Assembly: GCF_001984195.1 (NCBI RefSeq)
Contig: NZ_MTQN01000010.1
Span: forward strand, 930,001 to 994,000
From: Kribbella sp. ALI-6-A
GTDB taxonomy: Bacteria > Actinomycetota > Actinomycetes > Propionibacteriales > Kribbellaceae
Direction: 5' to 3'
Length of the DNA: 64,000 nucleotides
This document shows, piece after piece, positions 50,321-58,688 of this stretch (position 1 is its first letter; every line of letters starts with the position of its first letter). A model generated the notes under the pieces. It did not search any database. It had not been told where the DNA came from and saw only the letters and a list, made by a program, of their open reading frames with translations. Both the position numbers and the translations under genes were made by a program.

Positions 50321-51796
50321 GTGCCCTCGCTGAGTGACGTGGCCCGCAACCACACGACCCTGGACCAGGCCGATCTGGACCGGCTGCAACTGCTGGTGTC
50401 CGACTGGCAGATGCTGGCCGACCTGTCCTTTGCCGACCTGGTGCTCTGGCTGCCCGACACCGAGGGCCTGGGCTTCTGGGCCGGTGCGCAGATGCGGCCG
50501 ACCACCGGGCCCACGGCGTACCTGGACGACATCGTCGGCAGCTTCATCCCGCGCGAGCGGCGGCCGCTGCTGGACCAGGCCTACGACGGCGGCCGGATCT
50601 GCCGCGAGGGCGACCCGGAGTGGCGCGACGACGTGCCGGTGCGGGTCGAGACGATCCCGGTCCGGCGCGGCGACCGGGTGATCGCGGTGATCGCGCGCAA
50701 CACCAACCTGCTCGGCGTCCGGACGCCGTCCCGGCTGGAGATCGCCTACCTGCAGAGCGCGACCGACCTGGCCCGGATGATCACCGACGGCATCTTCCCG
50801 TACGGCGGGGAGCGGCTGCTGTCCACCACGCCCCGGGTCGGGGACGGGTGCATCCGGGTCGATCGGCACGGAATGGTGACGTTCGCGAGCCCGAATGCGT
50901 TGTCCGCGTACCGGCGGATGGGACTGGTCACCGATCTGGTCGGCAGCCGGCTCAAGGACGTCACCGGCGAGCTGCTGCACTCCGGGCACAAGGTGGACGA
51001 CGTGCTGGCGTCGGTGCTGACCGGGCGGGCCGCCAAGGAGCTCGAGATCGAGAACGCCGACGCGACGCTGTTCCTGCGGGCGATCCCGTTGCGGGCCGGG
51101 GGCGAGCACGTGGGCGCGCTGATCCTGCTCCGGGACGTGACGGAGCTGCGCAGCCGGGAGCGGGAGCTGGTCACCAAGGAGGCGACCATCCGGGAGATTC
51201 ATCATCGCGTCAAGAACAACTTGCAGACCGTCGCCGCGTTACTGCGGATGCAGGGCCGGCGGATCACCGTGCCCGAAGGCCAGGCCGCGCTGGCCGAGGC
51301 GGTCCGCCGGGTCGGGTCGATCGCGATCGTGCACGAGACGCTGTCGGAGTCGTTCGACGAGCACGTCGACTTCGACGACGTCGCGGACCGGGTCGCGGCG
51401 ATGGTGGCCGACGTGTCGACCGTCGCCACGTCGGTGCGGATCCGGCGGTCGGGCAGCTTCGGCGTCCTGGACTCCGAAGTCGCGACGCCGCTGGCGATGG
51501 TGCTGACCGAGCTGATGCAGAACTCCGTCGAGCATGCCTTCGGAGCCCGCACCGGCGAGGACGCCAGCGGAACCATCGAGCTGGAGGCCCATCGTGCGGT
51601 CGGCCGGCTGCGCGTGGTCATCTCCGACGACGGCCGCGGCCTGCCGGAGGGCTTCGACTCCGAAACCTCCGGCAACCTCGGACTGTCGATCGTCCGCACG
51701 CTCGTGCTCGGCGAGCTCGACGGCACGCTGGACTTCCAGCCCCGCACCACGGGGCCGGGGACGACCGTCACGCTCGACATCCCGGTCAAGGACTGA
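50321..51796 (+). CDS. pdtaS: PdtaS-like cytoplasmic sensor histidine kinase
   Basis: A 491-residue HisKA_2/HWE-type kinase. A GAF-like domain (residues about 1-150) and a PAS domain (about 170-280) lead into IREIHHRVKNNLQTVAALLRMQ, whose His is the phosphorylation site, and a HATPase with ELMQNSVEHAF and SDDGRGLPEGF. M. tuberculosis PdtaS (Rv3220c) has the same plan and lies beside whiB1, as here. It phosphorylates the RNA-binding antiterminator PdtaR, encoded elsewhere. GTG at 50321 has a TAGGCT box about 10 bases before it and no ribosome site, so it may be leaderless. Confidence 0.93.
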   Translation: MPSLSDVARNHTTLDQADLDRLQLLVSDWQMLADLSFADLVLWLPDTEGLGFWAGAQMRPTTGPTAYLDDIVGSFIPRERRPLLDQAYDGGRICREGDPEWRDDVPVRVETIPVRRGDRVIAVIARNTNLLGVRTPSRLEIAYLQSATDLARMITDGIFPYGGERLLSTTPRVGDGCIRVDRHGMVTFASPNALSAYRRMGLVTDLVGSRLKDVTGELLHSGHKVDDVLASVLTGRAAKELEIENADATLFLRAIPLRAGGEHVGALILLRDVTELRSRERELVTKEATIREIHHRVKNNLQTVAALLRMQGRRITVPEGQAALAEAVRRVGSIAIVHETLSESFDEHVDFDDVADRVAAMVADVSTVATSVRIRRSGSFGVLDSEVATPLAMVLTELMQNSVEHAFGARTGEDASGTIELEAHRAVGRLRVVISDDGRGLPEGFDSETSGNLGLSIVRTLVLGELDGTLDFQPRTTGPGTTVTLDIPVKD

Positions 51797-52028
51797 CCGC
51801 TCCGCACCCGAAGATCCTCACGTCGGTGGCGCCGTGATCGCGGCCGCGCAACCGCACGACCACGCGGACGAAAACCCCGCCGTTGGTCGCCAAGGCCTGG
51901 GCCCTGGATCGTGACGTCGGAGCAACCGTGGGTGACAGCTAACTGTTGGTGGTCACCCATAGTTCCTCGGACGCCACGGTGGGGGCCGTCGGCAACCTGG
52001 TGGGGCGCAGAACGCCTGGAAATCAAAA

Positions 52029-52051
52029 GGCCCCGCGGATCCCGCGGGGCC
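52029..52051 (-). terminator. Rho-independent terminator of whiB1
   Basis: A perfect 10-bp GC stem (52029-52038 with 52042-52051) and a three-base loop is followed on the minus strand by TTTTGATT, a short U-tract. It lies 17 bases past the whiB1 stop. Confidence 0.85.
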
Positions 52052-52067
52052 CCATCGTGTTGCTGCG

Positions 52068-52319
52068 TCAGGCGGTGCGGATGCGGGCCCGGGCGTTCCG
52101 GCGCTTCAGCGCACGGCGCTCGTCCTCACTCAAGCCGCCCCAGACACCGTGGTCCTGGCCGGCTTCCAGTGCCCAGGCAAGGCACTGCTCACGCACGTCG
52201 CAACGACGGCACACCTGCTTGGCCTCCTCGATCTGCATGATCGCGGGCCCGGTGTTGCCGATGGGGAAGAACAGTTCCGGGTCCTCATCGAGGCAAACGG
52301 CCCGGTGGCGCCAATCCAT
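52068..52319 (-). CDS. whiB1: WhiB1-type iron-sulfur transcription factor
   Basis: An 83-residue Wbl protein. Cysteines at 9, 37, 40 and 46 hold the [4Fe-4S] cluster at the same positions as in M. tuberculosis WhiB1. The turn HGVWGGLSEDERRALKRRNARAR gives the GVWGG motif and the basic DNA-contacting tail. WhiB1 binds sigma region 4 of the housekeeping sigma factor and is nitric-oxide sensitive and essential in mycobacteria. ATG at 52319 gives the family start MDWRH; ATG at 52331 is too close to its ribosome site. A CRP-like site stands about 95 bases upstream. Confidence 0.95.
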   Translation of the reverse strand: MDWRHRAVCLDEDPELFFPIGNTGPAIMQIEEAKQVCRRCDVREQCLAWALEAGQDHGVWGGLSEDERRALKRRNARARIRTA

Positions 52320-52818
52320 GGCGAATCCCATCTCTCTCGGTAGTCGAATTACGCTGAAGATCGGTCTGTGCCCGATCCGCGTGGCCTTAATCGCACGGGG
52401 GTGGTGCGAGCGTTGTGAACGTTTTCACGAACGACTCCATGTTCCCAATGTCGCGCTGGCGATACAAGGGTTATGGACTTGTCGATCCGATCACAACGCT
52501 TCCTTAACACTCCGAACCGGTGCACAGCGGATCATCACGTCCGCTATCCGAACGTGAGGTTCTGGCTGCGAGCACCCGTTCACTGCAAGTAACCGATCCA
52601 ACCGCCTCGGGGTTACGCAAAACCTCGAATCCCTGTGGGGAAAGGCTCTCCGACCCTCGGAGCACCCGGGGCAGGGGTGGGCCCGGGCACGCCGTTGCCC
52701 TGCGACGCACTGCTCCTCACAGCAGTCCGCCGGGGCGTGAAGCTGCCACGCGCCGGACGTTCCGCCGTACTGGCAGCCAAGCCAGTCCAGCCGAACCTCC
52801 GCCGCGTAAGCTGACGCA
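52320..52818. other. Divergent intergenic region between whiB1 and a membrane-protein gene
   Basis: No gene is evident in about 500 bases. The whiB1-proximal half is relatively AT-rich and holds the CRP-like site. A TAAGCT -10 box before the GTG at 52819 suggests a leaderless transcript to the right. The middle is unremarkable. Confidence 0.55.
52414..52429. promoter_or_regulatory. CRP/cAMP-receptor-like site upstream of whiB1
   Basis: TGTGA-N6-TCACG matches the CRP consensus TGTGA-N6-TCACA at 9 of 10 positions and is flanked by T and A to make TTGTGA...TCACGAA. In M. tuberculosis the CRP protein Rv3676 binds the whiB1 promoter, so this control seems shared. Confidence 0.75.
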
Positions 52819-53229
52819 GTGCCGACCGATTCCTCCGTAGTCGTACCGCGTCCGCTCAAGTTAGCCGCGGCGGTGGTCGCTGCGGAAGGCCTCGTGGTCG
52901 TCGTTCTCGGATTTGCCGAAGCGTTTACGATCGACCGGACCCGGCTGGTGCTGGGCCTGACCACGACCCTGTTCCTGCTCGCGTACGGCGCAGGCCTGCT
53001 GCTGGTGGCCCGCGGACTGTCCCGGGCCTCGAGCTGGAGCCGTGGCCCGGCGGTGTTCACCCAGCTGATCCAGGTGCTGATGGCCTACAGCTTCTGGGGT
53101 GGGTCGACCAAGGCCGTCTCGGTCGTGCTGGCGATCGCCGCAATCGGCGTACTGGTGGCGATCTTCCAGAAGGCGTCGACCGAGGTGCTGCGCGACGACC
53201 CGAGCCGCGACCAGCCGCCGGTCCTGTAA
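52819..53229 (+). CDS. Small four-helix membrane protein of unknown function
   Basis: A 136-residue protein with four membrane helices: LAAAVVAAEGLVVVVLGFAEA, LVLGLTTTLFLLAYGAGLLLV, AVFTQLIQVLMAYSF and AVSVVLAIAAIGVLVAIF. The pattern occurs in actinobacterial hypothetical proteins, and I do not know its job. GTG at 52819 lacks a ribosome site but has TAAGCT eight bases before it, which suggests a leaderless mRNA. It converges on sigF. Confidence 0.75.
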   Translation: MPTDSSVVVPRPLKLAAAVVAAEGLVVVVLGFAEAFTIDRTRLVLGLTTTLFLLAYGAGLLLVARGLSRASSWSRGPAVFTQLIQVLMAYSFWGGSTKAVSVVLAIAAIGVLVAIFQKASTEVLRDDPSRDQPPVL

Positions 53230-53235
53230 AGCCCG

Positions 53236-54030
53236 CTACTCCTTCAGCAGGCCCGCCCGCAGCTCGGTCAGGGTCCGGGCCAGCAGCCGGGAGACATGCA
53301 TCTGCGAGATGCCGATCTCCTCGGCGATCTGCGACTGCGTCATGCCCCGGAAGAACCGCAGCGTCAGGATCCGCTTCTCCCGGGTGTCCAGCTGGGCCAG
53401 CAGTGGCTTGAGGGACTCCCGGTACTCGACGCTCTCCAACGCCTCGTCCTCGCCGCCGAGCCCGTCCAGCACGGTCGTCGCGTCGGCCTCGTTCTGGTCG
53501 GGGGCGTCCAGCGACAGCGTGTTGTACGCATTCGCGGACTCCAGCCCCTCGATCACCAGGTCAGGGGCCAGATCCAGCCGGGTCGACAGCTCGGCGACCG
53601 TCGGCGCCCGGCCGAGCTCCTGGGTCAGCTCGGCCGTCGCCGCCGTCAGCGACAGTCGCAGCTCCTGCAGCCGGCGCGGGACGCGGATCGCCCAGCCCTT
53701 GTCGCGGAAGTACCGCTTGATCTCGCCGAGGATCGTCGGCGTCGCGTACGTCGAGAACTCCACGCCGCGCTCGAGGTCGAACCGGTCGATCGCCTTGATC
53801 AGCCCGATCGTGGCGACCTGGACCAGGTCGTCGTACGGCTCGCCCCGGTTGCGGAACCGGCGGGCCAGGTGCTCGACCAGCGGCATGTGCAGCCCGACCA
53901 GCCCGTCGCGGGCCAGCGTGTGGGCCGGGTCGCCGGCCGGGGCCGAGCCCATCGCGGCGAAGAGTTCGGCGGTCCGGGTACGCAAGTCGGTGGGTTCCTG
54001 GGGTTCGCCCAGGGATCGCTCGTCGGTCAC
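53236..54030 (-). CDS. sigF: SigB/SigF/SigG-family sigma factor
   Basis: A 264-residue group 3 sigma factor. Region 2 is VEHLARRFRNRGEPYDDLVQVATIGLI with EFSTYATPTILGEIKRYFRDK, region 3 VPRRLQELRLSLTAATAEL, and region 4 RFFRGMTQSQIAEEIGISQMHVSRLL. It directs general-stress or developmental genes. GTG at 54030 overlaps the stop of the UsfX-like anti-sigma gene (GTGA), the classic rsbW-sigF coupling. A much longer open frame upstream only reads through the anti-sigma and oxidoreductase genes. Confidence 0.93.
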   Translation of the reverse strand: MTDERSLGEPQEPTDLRTRTAELFAAMGSAPAGDPAHTLARDGLVGLHMPLVEHLARRFRNRGEPYDDLVQVATIGLIKAIDRFDLERGVEFSTYATPTILGEIKRYFRDKGWAIRVPRRLQELRLSLTAATAELTQELGRAPTVAELSTRLDLAPDLVIEGLESANAYNTLSLDAPDQNEADATTVLDGLGGEDEALESVEYRESLKPLLAQLDTREKRILTLRFFRGMTQSQIAEEIGISQMHVSRLLARTLTELRAGLLKE

Positions 54031-54419
54031 GCCTTCTCCGCGGCGGTGGCGGTCGCCGTCACGGTGATGGTCAGGCGGCCGTTCAGGATCTCCGCGGCGG
54101 CCGACTCGACCAGCGCGGTCAGCACGGTCCACCCGAACGAGTCGGTGTCCGGCATCCAGCCGGCCGGTACGGCGGCCGAGGTCCGTACGGTCAGCTGCGG
54201 CGGGTCGACGGCGAAAACGCACTCCAGCACGCCGTCGGTCGCCTGGGGCAGCAGCAGCGAGCAGGCCTCGTCGACGGCGATCCGCAGGTCGTCGATCGCG
54301 TCGACGGTGAAGTCGTTGCGGGCCGCGAGGTTGCCGACCACCGAGCGCGGTACGGCGATGTAGGCGCTGTCCGCGGGAATGCTGAGGCGAACCTCGGCGG
54401 CTGTTCCGGTGCTGCTCAC
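54027..54419 (-). CDS. UsfX/RsbW-like anti-sigma factor with degenerate ATP site
   Basis: A 130-residue histidine-kinase-fold anti-sigma factor. It resembles M. tuberculosis UsfX: FTVDAIDDLRIAVDEACSLLL and SFGWTVLTALVESA. The usual Asn of the N-box is replaced (EACSLLL in place of EAxxNA), and the DxGxG loop is missing, so kinase activity is doubtful; it may just hold SigF until an anti-anti-sigma factor takes it away. GTG at 54419 follows GGGAGG. Its stop overlaps the sigF start. Confidence 0.85.
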   Translation of the reverse strand: MSSTGTAAEVRLSIPADSAYIAVPRSVVGNLAARNDFTVDAIDDLRIAVDEACSLLLPQATDGVLECVFAVDPPQLTVRTSAAVPAGWMPDTDSFGWTVLTALVESAAAEILNGRLTITVTATATAAEKA

Positions 54420-54530
54420 GTGCTGCCTCCCTGGCGGCCTGATCGGCTGGGCGGTCGGCCCACCGCGTACATCTTCCCCGCTCGGAGCCGGCAATGCACA
54501 ACGGCTCCGGATCGATCTGACCTGCGCCGA

Positions 54531-54576
54531 GATATTGCGCGTAGATGTCGAGCGTGCTGGGATACCGCACAATATC
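54531..54576. promoter_or_regulatory. Spaced inverted repeat upstream of the GH109-like gene
   Basis: GATATTGCGC (54531-54540) and GCACAATATC (54567-54576) match at nine of ten positions across 26 bases. The arms are AT-rich in GC-rich DNA, 60-100 bases before the oxidoreductase start, so this may be a regulator site for that gene or for usfX. An 8-bp hairpin (54483-54509) lies just left. Confidence 0.45.
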
Positions 54577-54636
54577 GCGCACTTCTGCGGATCGGTCCCG
54601 TCCGGTCCCTCGCCCGCCCGACGACAGGAGTACACC

Positions 54637-56064
54637 GTGAGTCCCACCAGTTCGCGCCGGACCGTGCTCGGCGCCGGAGTCGCCGGCGTCCTGGCCGCCG
54701 CCGGAGCCGCCGGCCAGGCCCACGCCGGTTCCACCACCGAATCCACGACCGGCACCGTGCCGGCCCGCCGTCCCGGCCAGCGCTCGATGGTCGACGTCCC
54801 GTTCCAGCAGTACGGCACCGTCCGGATCGGCCTGATCGGCCTCGGCAACCGGGGCGCCGGCATGCTGTCCGGCTGGGCCGCCGTGCCCGGCGCGGTGGTC
54901 ACCGCCGTCTGTGACATCCGGGCCGACCGGGCCAAGGCGGCCGCCGACAAGCTCGTGCAGCTCGGCAAACCCCGCCCGACCGAGTACGGCGGCTCCGCCA
55001 CGGCGTACCAGAAACTGGTGCGCAGCGGGGACGTCGACCTCGTCTACATCGCCACCCCCTGGGAGTTCCACTACGAGCAGGGCAAGGCCGCGCTGCTCGG
55101 CGGCAAGCACGTCGGCGTCGAGCTGCCGATCGCCACCGAGCTCGCGCAGCTGTGGGACCTGGTCGACACCTCCGAGCGGACCCGCCGCCACCTGTGGCTG
55201 ATGGAGAACTGCAGCTACGGCCGCAACGAGCTGGCGATGCTCAAGATGGCGCACGAAGGCCTGTTCGGCGAGATCACCAACGGCCACGGCGGCTACCTGC
55301 ACGACCTGCGGGAGCTGCTGTTCAGCGACACCTACTACACCGACGCGTGGCGCCGGAAGTGGCACACTCGCAGTACGGCGAGCTTCTACGCGATGCACGG
55401 GCTCGCGCCGATCGCGGCGGCGATGGACATCAACCGCGGCGACCGGATGACCACACTGCGGGCGACCGCGACGGCTCCGCGCGGACTGGCCGACTACCGC
55501 GAGCGCAACATCCCGCGCACGCACTCGTCCTGGAACGAGACCTACATCAACGGCGACCTGGTCACTTGCTTGATCGAGACCTCGAAGGGCCGGGTGATCC
55601 GGGCCGAGCACGACGTCAGCTCGCCGCGCCCGTACAGCCGGATCAACAGCCTGGCCGGCAGCCGGGGCATCTTCGAGGACTACGTCCCGGTCGGCACCAC
55701 CGGCGGCCGGGTCTACCTCGAGCCCGACCACGGCGGTCACAGCTGGCAGGACTTCGCGCCGTACCGGCAGGAGTTCGACCACTGGCTGTGGAAGAAGATC
55801 GGCGACGACGCGGCGAACAACGGCGGCCACGGTGGCATGGACTACGTGCTGCAGTGGCGGATCGTGCAGCAGATGCGCGCCGGGCTGGTGCCCGACATCG
55901 ACGTGTACGACTCGGCCGTCTGGTGCTCACCGGTGCCGCTGAGTGTCGAGTCGCTGAAGCGCGAGGGCCGGCCGGTCGAGGTACCGGACTTCACCCGCGG
56001 TCGCTGGTCGGAGCTGCGGCTCGGGCTGGACTCCCGCGAGACCGACATGCCTCCGGTCGGCTGA
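54637..56064 (+). CDS. Tat-exported Gfo/Idh/MocA oxidoreductase, GH109-like
   Basis: A 475-residue protein with a twin-arginine signal (SSRRTVLGAGVAGVLAAAG). The Rossmann motif is RIGLIGLGNRGAGM. Family features of GH109 NAD-dependent glycosidases (alpha-N-acetylgalactosaminidase) are CSYGRNELAML, GHGGYLHDLRELL, THSSWNETYING and NGGHGGMDYVLQWR. These enzymes cleave by transient oxidation with tightly bound NAD, which explains export by Tat after folding. GTG at 54637 follows CAGGAG. A secreted beta-sandwich protein follows 14 bases later. Confidence 0.88.
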   Translation: MSPTSSRRTVLGAGVAGVLAAAGAAGQAHAGSTTESTTGTVPARRPGQRSMVDVPFQQYGTVRIGLIGLGNRGAGMLSGWAAVPGAVVTAVCDIRADRAKAAADKLVQLGKPRPTEYGGSATAYQKLVRSGDVDLVYIATPWEFHYEQGKAALLGGKHVGVELPIATELAQLWDLVDTSERTRRHLWLMENCSYGRNELAMLKMAHEGLFGEITNGHGGYLHDLRELLFSDTYYTDAWRRKWHTRSTASFYAMHGLAPIAAAMDINRGDRMTTLRATATAPRGLADYRERNIPRTHSSWNETYINGDLVTCLIETSKGRVIRAEHDVSSPRPYSRINSLAGSRGIFEDYVPVGTTGGRVYLEPDHGGHSWQDFAPYRQEFDHWLWKKIGDDAANNGGHGGMDYVLQWRIVQQMRAGLVPDIDVYDSAVWCSPVPLSVESLKREGRPVEVPDFTRGRWSELRLGLDSRETDMPPVG

Positions 56065-56078
56065 GCGGGGGAGGGACG

Positions 56079-57026
56079 ATGCTGAAACTCCTCGCGAAGG
56101 TGTGTGCGGTCGCCGTACTGGCGGCCGGGCTGACTGCGGCGCCGGCGGCTGCCGCCGGTGAGGTCGAGGTCGGGATCTCGCAAGTCGATTTGGCCGGGCC
56201 GGTGATCTCGACGGTCAAGGTGACGGTGAAGAACAACAGTGCCCAGCGGCTGTCGAAGCTCGCGGTCTCGTTCCGCGGGCCGGTCGGGTGGACCGTCTCG
56301 CCCGAGGTCCGGACGGTGAAGGAGGCCGTGAAGCCGGGTGGGTCGGCGGTGGTCGACTTCCAGATCCGGGTGCCCGAGCCGCGGCCTGGCTTCACGATCC
56401 GGACCTTCACCGCGACCGCCACGTACGCCGGTGGGCAGGCGGTCGGAACCAGCTCCCAGCGCTCCGGTACGCCGCTGCCGAACCTGGCGGCGGCCTTCAA
56501 CAACGTCGGCGTGACCGACGAGTCGAATCCGGCGCCCGGCGACTTCGACGGTGACGGCAACAGCTTCTCCGCGCAGCGACTGGCGGCCGCCGGGGTGACA
56601 CCCGGCGCGACGGTCACCGCGCTGGGCGCGACGCTGACGTGGCCGAACGTCCAGCCCGGCACCAAGGACAACGCGGCGGGCGGCGGCCAGACCATCGAGT
56701 TCACGGGCCAAGGGCAACGACTCGTCCTGCTCGGCTCCGGTTCGAGCCTGTCCGCGGTCGGCACCGTGACGATCTGGTACGCCGACGGCACGTCGTCCAC
56801 CGGCTCGGTCGGCTTCCCGAACTGGTCCTTCCAGGACGCCGGCACCCACGGCGCGACACTGGCGATCAGCACCCCCGGCCGCAACACCCCGGCGGGCTAC
56901 GCGAACGCGGAGTACCAGTACCGGGTCTTCGCCAACTCGGTCCCGCTCGACCCGGCCAAGAAGGTCGAACTCGTCACGCTGCCGTCCACCGGCAGCCTGC
57001 ACGTCTTCGCTCTCGCGACCGCCTGA
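56079..57026 (+). CDS. Secreted NEW3-type beta-sandwich protein
   Basis: A 315-residue exported protein: signal peptide to about residue 26 (TAAPAAAA), a NEW3/CARDB-like domain (VKVTVKNNSAQRLSKLAVSF), then a module starting NVGVTDESNPAPGDFDGDGNSFSAQ that is usually attached to actinomycete glycoside hydrolases as a binding domain. No catalytic domain is present. With the GH109-like gene 14 bases upstream, it probably helps bind a glycan outside the cell. RBS GGGGGAGG precedes ATG. Confidence 0.8.
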   Translation: MLKLLAKVCAVAVLAAGLTAAPAAAAGEVEVGISQVDLAGPVISTVKVTVKNNSAQRLSKLAVSFRGPVGWTVSPEVRTVKEAVKPGGSAVVDFQIRVPEPRPGFTIRTFTATATYAGGQAVGTSSQRSGTPLPNLAAAFNNVGVTDESNPAPGDFDGDGNSFSAQRLAAAGVTPGATVTALGATLTWPNVQPGTKDNAAGGGQTIEFTGQGQRLVLLGSGSSLSAVGTVTIWYADGTSSTGSVGFPNWSFQDAGTHGATLAISTPGRNTPAGYANAEYQYRVFANSVPLDPAKKVELVTLPSTGSLHVFALATA

Positions 57027-57036
57027 CAAACGGCGA

Positions 57037-57069
57037 ACGGCCGGTTCCCCTGGCAGGGGAACCGGCCGT
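57037..57069. terminator. Hairpin between convergent secreted-protein and ABC genes
   Basis: A perfect 14-bp stem (57037-57050 with 57056-57069) with a five-base loop stands between two genes that end towards each other. Confidence 0.75.
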
Positions 57070-57084
57070 CCGGCGTACGAGGGG

Positions 57085-57867
57085 TCAGGTCGGTTCGACG
57101 TGCGTCGGGTTGAGCACCCGGCGCAGGAAGTCCTGGGTCCGCGGCTGCTGCGGGTTGCCGATCACCTCGGCCGGCGATCCCTGTTCGACGATCACGCCGC
57201 CGTCCATGAACACGACCCGGTCGGCCACCTCACGGGCGAAGGCCATCTCGTGGGTGACGACGAGCATCGTCATCCCGTCCAGGGCGAGCTTGCGCATCAC
57301 CGTCAGGACGTCGCCGACCAATTCCGGGTCGAGCGCCGACGTCGGCTCGTCGAACAGCATCAGCGCCGGGTCCATCGACAGCGCCCGCGCGATCGCGACC
57401 CGCTGCTGCTGCCCACCGGACAGTTGGGCCGGGTACGCCGTGACCTTGTCGTCCAGACCGACCCGGGACAGGTTCGCCCGGGCGATCTGCTCGGCCTCGG
57501 ACGCCCTGCGCTTGTGCACCGTCGTCTGGGCGACCGTGCAGTTCGCCAGCACCGACAGGTGCGGGAACAGGTTGAACTGCTGGAACACCATGCCGATCTG
57601 CTGCCGGGCCGCGTCCAGGTGGCAGTCGGGGTCGGTGAGGTCCTCACCGCGGACGATCACCTGGCCCTCCTGCGGCATCTCCAGCAGGTTGACGCAGCGC
57701 AGCAGCGTCGACTTGCCGGAACCGGACGGCCCGATCACGCAGACGACCTCGCCCTGGTCGACGGTGAAGTCGATACCACGCAGGACGTGGTTGCTGCCGA
57801 ACGACTTGTGCAGGTTCTTGATCTGCACCACCGGGGACGAGGTGGGCAAGGAATCTTGAACGGTCAT
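57085..57867 (-). CDS. Polar amino-acid ABC transporter ATPase (GlnQ type)
   Basis: A 260-residue ATPase with Walker [11 protein letters not shown]-loop [14 protein letters not shown], signature [15 protein letters not shown], Walker [15 protein letters not shown] and the switch His in VVTHEM. Powers import by the permease encoded upstream, whose stop shares one base with this ATG (TGATG). The short length and FNLFPH are typical of the polar amino-acid (glutamine/glutamate) group. Last gene of a three-gene operon. Confidence 0.94.
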   Translation of the reverse strand: MTVQDSLPTSSPVVQIKNLHKSFGSNHVLRGIDFTVDQGEVVCVIGPSGSGKSTLLRCVNLLEMPQEGQVIVRGEDLTDPDCHLDAARQQIGMVFQQFNLFPHLSVLANCTVAQTTVHKRRASEAEQIARANLSRVGLDDKVTAYPAQLSGGQQQRVAIARALSMDPALMLFDEPTSALDPELVGDVLTVMRKLALDGMTMLVVTHEMAFAREVADRVVFMDGGVIVEQGSPAEVIGNPQQPRTQDFLRRVLNPTHVEPT

Positions 57868-58688
57868 CAGCGCGTCCTCGCAGCCTTCGACTCGAGCCGG
57901 CGGACCACTATGCCCAGCGGCAGGGTGATCAGCAGGTAGCAGAACCCGGCCGTGACCAGCGGGGTCAGGTTGGCGTAGGTGTTGGCCAGTTCCCGGCCGA
58001 ACCCGGTCAGCTCGTACGCCGTCGCGCTGGTGCCGATGATGAAGACCAGCGAGGAGTCCTTCACCAGCAGGATCAGGTCGTTGGTCAGCGGCGGCAGCAC
58101 GATCCTGAACGCTTGCGGCAGCACGATCTTGCGGGTCGCCAGCCCCGGCGGCATGCCGAGCGAGCGGGCTGCCTCGAGCTGGCCCTTCGGCACCGCCTGG
58201 ATGCCGGCCCGGATCACCTCGGCCATGTACGCCGCGGCGACGATGCCGAGCGCCAGCCAGACCACGCCGTACGGGTCCCAGGGGATCGTCATGCCCTCGA
58301 AGGCCAGCGGCAGCAGGCTGAACGCGATGAACACCACGATGGCCGGCAGGCCACGGAAGAACTCGATGTAGGCCGTCGCCACCCACCGGTACGGGCCGAC
58401 GCTGCTCAACCGCATCAGGGCCAGCAGCGTGCCGCCGATCAGGCCGATCACGAACGCGCCGGCGGTGTACTCCAGCGTCTTCACCAGCGCTGACAGCAGG
58501 CCGTCACGGAAGGCGGCCTCGATGAACTTGGGCTCGAAGAACACCTTGCCGATCTGGCCCCAGTCCGCGCTGATCGCCGCGAAGACGACCAGCAGGACCA
58601 GGATCGCGTACTGGATCAGCCGGGAACGCCGAGCCCGCTGGCGCGGGCTCAGTCCCCGGCGTTCAACGGTGTCGTGGGGCGCGCTCAC
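57867..58688 (-). CDS. Polar amino-acid ABC transporter permease
   Basis: A 273-residue HisMQ-type permease with five to six helices. The family segments [34 protein letters not shown] and the EAA loop [24 protein letters not shown] are clear, followed by [20 protein letters not shown] single permease gene implies a homodimer in the membrane. It overlaps the binding-protein gene by ATGA and the ATPase gene by one base. Confidence 0.94.
   Translation of the reverse strand: MSAPHDTVERRGLSPRQRARRSRLIQYAILVLLVVFAAISADWGQIGKVFFEPKFIEAAFRDGLLSALVKTLEYTAGAFVIGLIGGTLLALMRLSSVGPYRWVATAYIEFFRGLPAIVVFIAFSLLPLAFEGMTIPWDPYGVVWLALGIVAAAYMAEVIRAGIQAVPKGQLEAARSLGMPPGLATRKIVLPQAFRIVLPPLTNDLILLVKDSSLVFIIGTSATAYELTGFGRELANTYANLTPLVTAGFCYLLITLPLGIVVRRLESKAARTR

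Noticed and set aside
54031..55830. Continuation of the sigF frame for a further 600 codons
   Set aside because: It reads through usfX and antisense to the oxidoreductase gene. The sigma fold begins at 54030.
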